64,000 nt of DNA from Actinernus sp. WN-2022 (taxonomy: Eukaryota > Cnidaria > Anthozoa > Actiniaria > Actinernidae): positions 51,308,021-51,372,020 of the forward strand of contig JAOWCC010001634.1 in NCBI GenBank assembly GCA_030867875.1, in the 5' to 3' direction. The notes beneath the pieces were generated by a model, which was given only the letters and a program-made list of their open reading frames with translations, was not told the origin of the DNA and made no database searches. Positions 1 through 12,500 of the stretch are shown here, piece by piece (the stretch's first letter is position 1; each line of letters starts with the position of its first letter). Position numbers and translations under genes: made by a program.

Positions 1-240
1 AAAATGAATTATTAATGACCCAAATGGCCGGGTATTATTCTATAGAGTATAGTTGTTCCCGGACTTCTGAATATTTGTATACTGCCTTGGCTTTACAGTT
101 TAATTACTGGTGTAAATATTCAAAAATTATCTTGCCCTGGGCCTGAAGTTGACAAACCTTGAAAATACGTTAAGTTACATAATTTATATCCTTTTGGCTT
201 TTATGGAAAGTTTCATAGTACACTTTGATTTTACCCTTAG

Positions 241-322
241 ACCATAGATAATCTCTTGCGATGTTCCATCTGCTTTGAATACTTCAATATCGCTGTGATG
301 GTACAGGAGTGTGCACATAACT
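241..322 (+). CDS. RAD18: RAD18 exon: RING finger, first half
   Basis: Acceptor CCTTAG at 235-240, donor GTGAGT at 323. It encodes TIDNLLRCSICFEYFNIAV and on to ECAHN plus one base. This gives the first Cys pair and the C/H pair of the RING. The last T joins the first AT of the next exon to make the Tyr that precedes CSIC. Confidence 0.92.
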
Positions 323-544
323 GTGAGTGTTGAAATCGCTTAAATGTTAATTTCTTAAATTAAATATAATTAACCATAATCGCCTATAATCAAAGTTAAT
401 TATGTGATCTACAAATTTATATTGTTTATAATACTTTCTTGACTCTTACTCTAAGGGACCAATAAGCTTGTAGTGCCCTGCTTAACGTCCACTGGATGTT
501 AAGGTCGCCCCTAACCTTAATGCACTTGTCATCGGCTTCACCGA

Positions 545-584
<40 letters not shown>

Positions 585-3500
585 ACCCAGGCAAATGTGG
601 GGACTTTGCTAATTTTGTATTGCAAAGCCACTTATTTTCAGCAGAGTCCCCAGTATTAGTGGGGCAAGGCCCCAACAGGAGTTAACCCATGCTACGAATG
701 TGTTTATAAACTGACTACAAACAAATTTCTAATTTAAAAATTAATTACGATAACTTTATAAACACAAGCCCATGCAAAATTATGTTCTTTGATATATAAA
801 AAGTATAAACTAATGAAAGGAGCAGCCAACAAATGCTCTAGTTTGATAGATGGCTTATGTTATGCACAAAACTCACAGCTTTAACGCACATAACCTTTTC
901 AACACCTTTGAAGGGAGCCATCTTTGATTAAATGCGTGGCTCGTTCCCATCAATTGGCAATGTGCCTCATATACAATGTACATACAGCTAGCCCACAATT
1001 AAAATATTTCCATGAAAATACTACAGGCAACTTCCCAACATTTCCCCCCACCCTAAGAACACAGATTTGTTGCGAAGTCCCTACAAAGACCCCAATTCCC
1101 CCACCTACAGCCTGGGGGTCCCCTCCTTGGGGAAGCCGATGACAACTGCATATATATATGTCCACATATTTGTTTCAATCTTGTTTCCAGAACTGTTTTG
1201 GTCTTTAATGCCCCACACTAACATCCACACTTGAACCCCCTCCCCCTAAACGTCCAGTGGACGTTAAAGTGTACATGTATATCAGATGAAACACTTTTAT
1301 CACTAATATCAATTATGAATTTCTTGATTCGAGTGTTGCATCCATGAGTTATAGAGGTTTATATTTATAATAATATTCAAGCTGGTGATGTAAAAACCAG
1401 TCTTCATGGTAGAGATAAATGACCTTTGTAAACATCTGTTATATTTGAAGGTTATATCTGATTTTACCAAATATTGTCAAAATCAGAAAACGGTTTCATT
1501 CACAAGGAAAAAGAAATGAAAGTAAATTCCCAAATTTATGTGACATTGCTATATAGCATAAATATTGGTGACTAACTCTGAAATTTTGGTCACCATTACA
1601 CTCAAAATTTAGTCGCATTGGCACCAAATAAGGTGCAATTTCGGACCCTGTGAAGTGTGCGAAGGAAAAGAGAAATTAGTTCCCAATCAATAGGAAACAC
1701 TGTCTATTGTTTGTGCTGTCAAGTGCCTGCACAGAACTTGCTAGATTAGTTGAATATGTATTGAGTGTCTTGTTTATAAGGGAAAGTGTTAGTTAGGATT
1801 ATTCAGATATCTCACTCAAATAATGTCTTACTAAGTTTAGGTAATTTTGGTAAGCTGGATGTAGATGTAAATAAAGTAGACTAGCTGGGGCTAGCTGATT
1901 AGGACCATTCCACCGTATACTGTACATGTATGTGCTTGTGTGTTGATCTTAAAGTGCCTATGAACAATATTTTTTTATTTTAGATATCAATTCTAATCCA
2001 GTGAATAGTAGAATGGTAAAATATATTTTGCTTTGAATGCTGTGCCGCTGAGTTAAGGAGGTTTTAATATCCAAAATGCTAATTACATGAAGTCGGGGGA
2101 GGTATCTGCAATCACTTCTTAGTGGTTGCATGTGAACTGGCATTTCTACTGATAAAGGAAAACAAATTTCTAACATCATTTTATTTCAACCATGGGTATA
2201 ACACTGATAATTTGAAAAATTGTATAATTGTAACAAAACATTTTGTATAATAATTGATGGCTCCCCTGATGGCACTTTAAGATTAGGAACAATGTTTTTT
2301 TCTCAAACCATTACATTTTTATTTCAACCCCCCCACCCCTCCGCCCTCACCCCTCAGCCCTCCTCCCTCCCAAAAAAAGAATTTAAACTAAAAACTTTTT
2401 TCTCAAACCAAACAAAACTTTTTTCTCAAATCAAAGCATTTTTTTACTCAAATCAAAGTGTTTTTTTTCCTCAAAACCCTTTTTTTTTCTCAAACCCCCC
2501 CAAAGTAATTTTTTCAAAGGAATTTTTTTTTTCAAACCAAAGATTTGTTTTCTCAAACTGAATGTTACTTCCGTACATACAAGCTTCCGTACATACAGGC
2601 TTAGCTGATTCTCATGTAAACAAGTTCCCAGTATTTCTCAACTGTCCTTCTAGATGGAATGTCCTTACTGTAAGCATTCATTTCAGTGTTTCATCAGGGG
2701 TTCCAAACACAGAAAAAAAAAATCAATTTCTAATGAGACCTGAAACAACCATGGGGGCTGATCAAAGTCAGATCCCGGCTAATCCACAGATTGAATTGGA
2801 AATATTTAACATGTTGGTTTTTGTGGAGGGAGAAAAACCGGAGAACCCGGAGAAAAACCCTTGGAGCAAGGGCGAGATACCAACAAACTCAACTCACATA
2901 TGGCGCAGTGTCCAGGAATTGAACCTGGGCCACAGAGGCGAGAGGCAAAGTGCTTAACCACTGCGCCACCCTGGCTCCCCAGAGAAAACAATGAAATCCA
3001 AAAGGTGCAGCCCCAAGGGTTGTATTGTTCTTGATGTTTGGAACCCCTGATAAAACATTGCAAATGATATTTCAAATCGACTCAAAGCATTTACCGCATC
3101 AGGTGAAACTGTTCAGACACGAAACAAAAACCAGACAATATCTGCGCAGCAAAGCGGTTTAAAGCAACACGTTGAAGAATGAAACAGGAATAAAGTTTAG
3201 TGAAGTTAGCTGTTCGAGTTTTTACTGAATGGTTTTTGAAGTGATTTTCTTCTGTTATTCCAGAGAAAATCTGTGAAGTTCCCAAAAAATTTCTTCGATT
3301 CTGTCAGACACGATGCGACTACAATTGCTAATTTTCAACTTCAGTTTGTTTACATTCACTTTTTCAATCATGCAGTGACTAACGGCTAGCTGCCAAATGT
3401 CTTGAGCCATCGACGGCTAGCCACCAAACATCTAGAACCGTCGACGGCTAGCCACCAAATGTCTACCGCCGTCGACTGCTAGCCACCAGTATTTACCGTT

Positions 3501-6500
3501 AGTGCCACCAAACCACTAACGCCCAGCTTCTAAAAAATAGTGCCGCTGGGTGCCGCTGATGGTTGCAAAGTTTTTGTCAGAGTGGCCCTGGCAGTATGCT
3601 TCTCAGTGAATTTGTTAATAATGTTAGTAATTACTACCATGAGAATTACCATCCACCTAGGGTTGTCCAGCTAAAGCAAAATCAGAAATGGGTAAAAATG
3701 TAAAAATATAAGAGAAATGTGACCTTACACCAGAAAACGTACAATAACGACTTTCCATTTAAACGGGTAAAACAAACGACTAACAAACGGGTTTTTGAGT
3801 TGTTTACACGACTTTCCAGGCCGTGTAAACAAGTTGGAAAGCCGTGTAAACGAGTTGGAAAGCCGACTGGTAAACGAGTTGGGAAGGCGTGTAAACGAGT
3901 TGGGAAGCAGTGTACACAAGTTGTGAAAGGGTTGGAAAGATAGCCGAAAAAAGCAAACGGCTTTCTAAAACGTTTATAGTGCTCTGTGACAGGTTAGCAC
4001 GAAAATTTGCTGCACTCTGCAAAATTTCTTGCAAAATTTATTTTCGTACTCTGCAAATATTTGCACAAAACTTCACTTCCTAATCTTAAGATCAACACAC
4101 AAGCACATATGCGGTGGAATGGTTCTAATCAGCTAGTCTTCTTTATTTACTTTACATCTAGCTTAATAAAACTAGACATTATTTTTGAGTCAGATCAGAA
4201 CCACGATACTGAATAATCTTGACACATTCACTTATAAACAAGACGCTCATTACATATTCAACTAATCTAGCGAAATCTGATTGGCTGGCACTTGACAGCA
4301 CAACAATAGACAGTGTTTCCTTTCGATTAGGAACTAATTTCTCTTTTCCTTCGTGCACTTCGCTACGCTTGTTTACTCATCCAAAGAGAAATGACATTTC
4401 TTCAAAATGTTGATCCTTCGAAATTTCGATGCCCATCCAAGATCAACTTTTTCCCGCTCACTCGGTCAATTCGACAAACCTGAGTTGTAAACTTTATTCG
4501 GATTTTGAGTAACTGAACTTTATGACTCACTTTAGAATGGTACAGGAGGACATGCAACTGCAGAGTTTACTTCAGTTCAGTCAGTATAATCAGGCAAAGA
4601 ATAGAAATCTGATGCTTTGAACCCTGAATCGAAGGCCGGAAGGCTAATAAATGAAAGGAACATTAGCCGGTAACAAAAAGAGCAGGGGACTGGAACCGAG
4701 TCAGTAAAACTAATCCAATTAATAACTAGTGAAAGTGAGCATTATTTTCCAAAAGAACATATCAAACTTAGCTAGTCTGGAAAGTTTGGTGAACTTTGGC
4801 TCAATATTGACGACACTAGAAGGCATCAAATATGTCAATTTTCCCATACAAACATTGTCCCTCCAAACCATACATTCATTGTAAAATTTTGGAGGGACAA
4901 AGAAATTTCAATTGCTTATATTTGAGACAAGATTCACTTGAATCACGTCAAACTTGGCTGATGAACTTCATTTTAGAATTAGAGTAATTCTGATAAACTC
5001 GGTCCCAGTCCCCTGCTCGTTTTGTTACCGGACAATTGCGTTACTAATCGCATGCCCAACTTCAGAAGTGTTCAATTTTGTAAATGTTATCCGTATATCC
5101 ACAATAATATTCAGATCCGTCAGACTTCCAGATCTTTGTAAAAGTCATTGCATAACGTTTTCAAGTAAATTCGGACCATGCAGTTATCGAAATGTTGTGA
5201 GCCGTAAAATAAACAAAACATTACGGCTGCGTGGCCCGCGAGACATGCATCTGGCTGACAGTTCACGATTGACGGGGGACTTTATATGCAAGGTATTTAC
5301 CAAAACCAATATCTTACTGTACATTTGTAAAACTGTGTTTGTTATGAATTCTAATTTGTCACGCGTTAATCCTGGTGAAAGAAAGGTTAATAAAATACGA
5401 AATTGTGCGACATTCGTAGGAACAAAGAGCGAAATTCGTCGAAATACGTTTGCATTACTTTTGCACGCCAATTAAACAGCCTGGCCAAGAAACGGCTTTC
5501 ACATCTCGTTTGCACGGCAGGGGAAAATGACTTTCGAAGCCGTGTAAATGACTTTCGAAGCTGTGTAAACGGTTTTCTAACCCGTTTACATGGATAACAA
5601 ATGGCTTAGCACGCTAAATGGAAAGTCATTATTGTACGTTTTCTGGCATAAGGTCACACATATTTTGGGGTAAGGTTGGCAAAGTCATAAAACAAATGGA
5701 AAGAATGTTCAAGACTCAGAGGATGAGTTTACATTGTAACCCAGTGACATCCAGTGGCTAAATTTAATCAGGACTTAAAGTGAGAGTGAAGGGAGTGGGG
5801 AGTGGCTGATGGGAAGGGAGAGGGGGAGTTGTTCACCCTCTGGTGACAATGCTGTTGTCTATATATATAGTGCATGCAACTGCTTCCTTATTTCCCAGAT
5901 TGCTCTATTTGTGTCAGGAAGGCAATTACGTATGAAACACACTGCCCTACATGTCACATGGTGAGATGATCTACAAATGTATCTTAAAGGGCATGTACGT
6001 AAACTAATAACAACCAATTTGAACTAATTAATGCAGAATCACTGGTAGAAAACAAACAAATTTGAGGGTTATTTTGTTAAATGATAAACAATAAAAATCC
6101 GTGATTTTTGGTGTAAGAATGATCACTGGCAGGAAAGACAGCGATTCAAGATTTTCTTCATACCAAAAAGAATGCGATTAAAAATGATATATATATATAT
6201 TATATACGTTTAATATATAATTTTCGATGAAATACCAGTGTATATTTCTTTCTAAAAAGTGATATCTTCACACGTGAAGAATGATATAAATGATATCTTC
6301 ACATGTGAAGATATCACTGTCTTTTGAAAATATGACTTGCTTTCAAAGATCTCTAGCCTTTTTAGTAAGAGATTGAAACTGGTATTTCATCGATAATTAT
6401 ATATTAAACAGAACAATATTACATGGCCACTTGGAGATACGGATCTTATATTCTCGTGTTGATGAAATTATTATCTTACTTAATTGTTCGCTGCGCTCAC

Positions 6501-9500
6501 TCATAAGATAAAAAAATATTTCATCAACACTCGAAGATAAAATCTGTATCTCCATGCTGCCATAAATATCCTCTATACACCTATTTCAAAAAAGGTTGAT
6601 CATTACGAAGAACAAACTACAAACATTGAACAAAGGGCTCTATGGTTCAGTGATTCAAAGACAATAGAGCTCCATTGTTCAATACTTGTAGTTAGTTCTT
6701 CGTTCTGATCAACCTTTTTTGAAACAGGTGTATACAACATGGTATAAACACACACATGCAATTTACACATGGTATAATAATATTATGTGCACACATTATT
6801 ATGCACAAATTTCAGAATTTAAGAAAAGTTTTAGAATTAATGTATAGAAATATAAAATTTAATAGAGACAGTTGCTGCTCTTGTCCGAAAGGCATCAGGC
6901 ACTGTTTCAGTTTTTGGATCCATTCCGTGGCAGCTCATTTCTACACCAAATGTATGTTTTGGGATCATCAAACACATGAACTTCATGAATATGTATTAAA
7001 GATAGGACCAAATTAGTGATTTACATGTGTACATGTACATGCCCTTTAACAACTTGTTTCCAATATTTGAATGAGTGAATGTACATAATGTCATGTAACT
7101 ATGCATGAATGCTTTGTATTTTTGTGGATAAATGTGGGTAAGCCAAGAGGCTCGGGCAGGAAGGTCGGAAGTTCAACAAATCCAAATACTTGGAAGTTCT
7201 GACTGCCAACATCGATTAGGGGCAGTGAAAACTCACATGCTAACAAAGGAATTTCAAGATGGCAGCTAAGAGATAGGTTCACTTGACAAATGAAACAAAA
7301 CAACAGGCAGTCTGCCATGCTCCAGCCAGTTCACACGAGTTTATAAGAAGATCACTGAAAATATATTTTTATTTTCAGAAAGCTGCACAACAGGACCTGA
7401 AGTGCAACCGAGTCTTAGATGAGCTGGTGAAAAATTTTGTCAATGTCAGGTAAATGTTCAAACCTATATACATGTACGTACAAATGTAGCTGGAAACATC
7501 TGTGCCTGATAGTCCACTGGGACTTAAGTAGATTTTCACATGAGGCAAGTACTTTTTGTCAGTCACTTGCCCGACAGGAAAGTTTGCTAGAAGTTGTCAT
7601 TTAATCATTTGGCCTGAGCAAGCTGATTTTTTTTTTTCAACACCTAGCACGGAATATGTACATAATTTAAAGGAAATGTTTTAAACAACTCCACTTTTCC
7701 ATTTTATGTCTATAGTAAATTAATACACTATAATTATTGTTATACTACTTTTGACCTTTATCATTAGGGAGAAACTACTTGAACTGATAAGGCTGGGCAA
7801 TGATAAAAAATCCCAGAAACACCTGGTTAAGGCAGAAGAGTTATCAGGGCAACACGTGAATGCTACTCCTGTGTGCAAAAGCAGAAAGATGACAGAAAAG
7901 TCAACATCAAAGTATTGGAGGGACAAGGTGTTTTATAGTATAATTTAACAAATAAAATACATGTATGGTTCTCTATATTCTATAACAAAACAATGCACGC
8001 TCAAGGTCTTGAAAACTGTGGAACACGAGTGTAGTTACATGTAGCAGCTTTTCAAGACCTCATAGTGTATTATTTTGTTATATAACATAGGAGAACCATC
8101 TTCTATTTGTTGGTAAAATAATTATGGTCCGCATCATGCAAAAATGGCCCAGACGACATGAAATGGAAATATCGTTTGAAGTTATACATGTATGTTTTGG
8201 ATACCTGTCGTACCATTAGAATCTGCATTATGAGCACCACAATCTGTTACTGACATACATGTACATGTACACGTAGTGTTGATTTCATGAAATTGACAAG
8301 TGAAATTGTCAACAAAATTTACGATATGTTTACACGGGAGGTTGATCACAATTGTAGCAAACACAAAAATAATGCAACAAATGCAAACACAAAATGCAAA
8401 CACAAATAACCATGTCATGATATCATGAGATGGTTATTTTAAGGTGTAACTTGTACTGCTGCTAAAATCATATGAGCTACATGGGACAGAATTCCTGCAG
8501 AAAAGGTATTTTTTTAACAAAAACGTGGTCAAAATTGTTCATCTTAATATTTTATTTGTTACTCTTTAGCACCAGCAGGTATATATGAATGGCATACATG
8601 CATGCATGTACATCAATTGAAAATAATCCCCAATGATAGGATTCTTAATTTTTGTGGTCATATTTGTGGAGGCAGATCTTGTAAGGGACTTCGAGTCCTA
8701 TTGTTTCTTCTCCCATGACCTTGTGTCCAAATGTCATAAATAAAATTTGGTAATTGGGCACTTGCATCAAAATCACATAAATTTCATATCAGATTTTTGT
8801 TGTCAATTTCATGAAACTGACATTTTAATTTTGGAATGAAATGTAGTGCTCCGAAAACCTTCAATCTGTAATACCAACTGTCACTATCATATGAATTATT
8901 TAACTTAAATGTTGTCCGGTCCCTTTGTGTGTGACGCAGCCCATATTAAATTTGATATACATGTATGGGGAAAGAAATGCTTGAGCATGCATTATAAGAA
9001 AATCAAACATGCTGAGCAGTCAATGAAATCTCATGTTCTTAGGATACTCCAGACCCATAATTGATAATTGAAGGGCTGTGTGCAAAAAGGGTGTAAGTGA
9101 TTGTTGATCACATTCTAAATTCTCCCTAAGAAAACAAAGAAATTGAAGGAGAATTAGAATGTGATCAAGAGTCACTTACGCCCTTTTTGCACACAGCCCT
9201 TCAATTTATGTAAAATGTACAGCTGCATTACAAAATTTTGTAAGGATGTCTTTCATGTTTGCATACCTTACGGGAGTATCAAATAATGCAGTAATTTATG
9301 TTCCTTTGTTTTTATGCAGGCAAAATCACCCAGAGAAACACCCAACAGAAAGAGAAAGAGGCGGAAAATATTGGAATCAGATGACGAGGTTGTGGAAATG
9401 GAAGAGAGTCAAATTTACATTAAACAAGAGCCAGAAGTGATGATTGTAGATCAAGAGAAGAATTCACCTGAAATTAAAATACAATCAGCAAAAAAGGACA

Positions 9501-12500
9501 TTTCATTCTCTAAACCCCCTGATATTGGTGAGCTAACCACACACACAATGGAATGTGTAACTCGTTCAATCAAATAATAAACTGATTACCTGGACATGTT
9601 ACCAGAACATTATCAAATTTCGATAATAATAATCAAACTGCTTTTTTCCAGCATGCTATTGGCCAACAGGTTTGCATTTTTTTAAATACAACTAGTGTTT
9701 TGTACTCTTAATTTCAGCTGAATGCCCTGTCTGTGGGGAGCTGATACCAAACAGCAAAATTAACTTTCACCTTGACATCTGTTTGACGAGAGAAGAAAAG
9801 AAAGAGTCGCTCAGAAGGTCAGCAGTGGTTAAGTACAGTATACAGTACCCTGCGATTGGGTTTATCCTTATCCTTAATTGGTTATAAAAATTAGAATTAT
9901 TAACCAAGTTAGATTGGGTGATTTAGAAAAATGAAATATCAATGGACAAAAAAGTATTTTTTAAATGCTATATGATTGTACAGTGATGTATTACTTTGGA
10001 CTGGACTTCCCTTTGCAAAGTCATTAACCCTTTCACTCCTGGACGTGTTTGAGCTCAATTGGTGAAATCCATAGTGCTAACTCAACCATGATCCTCCTCA
10101 GTTCAAGGTTGGCTAGCCCTGGTTTGTTATGCACTGCTGACCTTTTAAGCCAAGGGCTCAAGCTTTCCCCACTATTTGATGCAATATTTTTTTCCAGTTA
10201 AACGCTTCATATTGGCCAGTTTCGGACGGTTTGGTAGTGAAAGGGTTAATAGTTAAAACGAATAAGGTTGCTGTAACCAATAATTTCTCTTTCTGTTACA
10301 TGTATCTATTTAAGTATGTTGCCCATTAGTGCCAAGAACAAGACACCAGACCCTAAAGAAGTCAAGTCAAGCAACAAAAATGGACAACCATTTAGCTTTC
10401 CAAGCACCACATCAACCTCACCTCCTAGTACATCATCACAGGGAGAAGCAGCAATACAAATACATGGCTCTAATACCTTCATGTAAGTTATATCAGTACT
10501 GGTCCTAGAAATAACATAGAAGAGCGAGAGGAGACAATAGGCAAAATGTGTATCATTTCTAGTGTATCATTATCAATGCTATAATTATTTTATTTTTATT
10601 TTATTTTTATATTTCAATCTACGGTAATTGTATTAACATGCCCCTTATGGAAACCAGCTTAATAGTTGATTGTGCCAGCATGGATAAATTAAGTTGATCT
10701 AATCTAGTATCTAAAACAGGCATCTGTTTCATGCTAAGTAGCTTTTAATGAATCCCCTATGTACATGAGCCTCCACTGAGTACTCATTCCATCTCATCTG
10801 TGAGAATACTAAAAAACCCTCCTTTACTTGAAGAGAAAATGAAAACCCATGAACAGTAACAATGTTAATAATAGACAACTACAATGTTCGGTTGTGGTCT
10901 TGATTACTTGTTGATCACTATTGGTTAGGAGTGTTCATGTGTTAACATGATAGTCTTGTAAATATTGAGGTGGTTGTCGCACTTGTGCGGGTGTCACGGG
11001 TTGATTCGGTTGGACCCATTCTGGTGGAGGTCTAGTCATTGACAGATCATCATCGTCTTCATCGCTATTCTGGAGATGGTTGTTATACTGCAGTGGGAGA
11101 CAGGTGAGCTTACATATACAAACGTTATGTTTTGCATTATGGTCCTACACGAGTCTCACTTGAGAATAACGCTTGGACCACGCCTTTCTATGACAATAAA
11201 TGGTTTGGGGTCGTAATTGGTGTTCGATCAGCTTGTTACAGTGGTGCTGCTGCTTCAGAAGAACCAGGTCTCCTGCTTTGATGATGCATGGAACTGCTTT
11301 CAGGCATTTATCCGTGTACTCGTTAGCCTTCTCCTTAACTTCTCCATCCCTCGTGATGGCTTGTCGCAGGGGCACTCCCGTGGAGCTGCGAGGCATCACC
11401 AGGTAATTGAAGAGGAAAACATGGATTTCGTGTTGAAAAACACTCAATTTTTTTTAAGTTATGAAAATGTGGTCGCAAGTTCACACTTTTTAGTCACTAA
11501 AAACACATACAATATTAATCCAGCAGCATATGCTTGTCTCATTGAGACAAGTTATTTGAGACAAGCATATGACTACTAGCAGGATCTGTAGGCTTGTAGG
11601 GCATGGCCAAGGCTTGTAGGCCAAGGCTTGTAGGGCATGTTTGTTGGTCTTAATGGTTCTGGTGGTGTAGAGGATGCAACAGCATGGCATGGTATGCAAG
11701 ACTTAATCATGTCTTCAACTTGGTTGTTGAGCCCTGCAGGCCACCAAACCTTCTCGCACAGCATCTGTTTTGATGACCTTCATGTGACATAAAAAGGATG
11801 GTCTTTTCGAGCTTTGCTGGGATGATTAGACAATGACCATAGAGGATCATGGTTAGTAAGGCTGTAGGGATGGATTTTTTCCCCACACACCTGTGGCGAT
11901 GCATCGATGAACCTGTTGTAGTACTGGATCCTTCTCACTCTCCTTCGAGATTTCTTCCAGTGTAACTGCCTTTGGAGTGGAGTTGGCAGTCACAAAGTTG
12001 ATATATTCTTCTGCTATGCTCTTATGGCAAATTGGTTGATTGTCAAGTGGAAGTCTAGATAGTATATCGGCAGGGTTCCCTTGACCTGGGGTGTAGATGA
12101 TCTTGTATTGGTAGGCCTGTAGCCTTAGGACCCATTGTTCAATCCTTGCAGGGGGTTTCGCCTTGGTGCTGTAGATTACTTCCAGTGCTTTGTGGTCTGT
12201 ATAAAGATCAAATTCGGCCCCATAGAGGTAAAGATGAAACTTTTCACACCCCCAGACGACAGCCAGAGCTTCTCTTTCAGTCTGCAAGAAGTGTCTTTCT
12301 ACATATTGTAGTTATCAGTACAATAATGATTGTAAGCCAATACGCATGTCCACATAGAGATGAATAAACTAAGTTGATTGATTTAAGTACTTCTCTGAAA
12401 AATCTTGGAATGAACTAACAGACGAATGAAGAACAGCGCCTGACCTCAAATCCTTCAAGAGGCTTATTCTGCTCCTAGTTTAATCAAGTAATGCTGGAAT

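Larger units (their letters stand above)
323..5898 (+). other. RAD18 intron splitting the RING, filled with repeats
   Basis: This 5.6-kb intron holds no gene I can support. It contains a poly-G run (548-583), a T-rich degenerate tandem tract (about 2,290-2,560), a SINE (2,731-2,981), a 36-bp tandem repeat (3,370-3,500) and a TIR element (3,718-5,658). Between about 590 and 2,200 I see only AT-rich sequence and short spurious ORFs. Confidence 0.85.

Noticed and set aside
2220..2561. 113-aa ORF rich in Phe/Ser/Asn
   Set aside because: Translation of a T-rich degenerate tandem tract.
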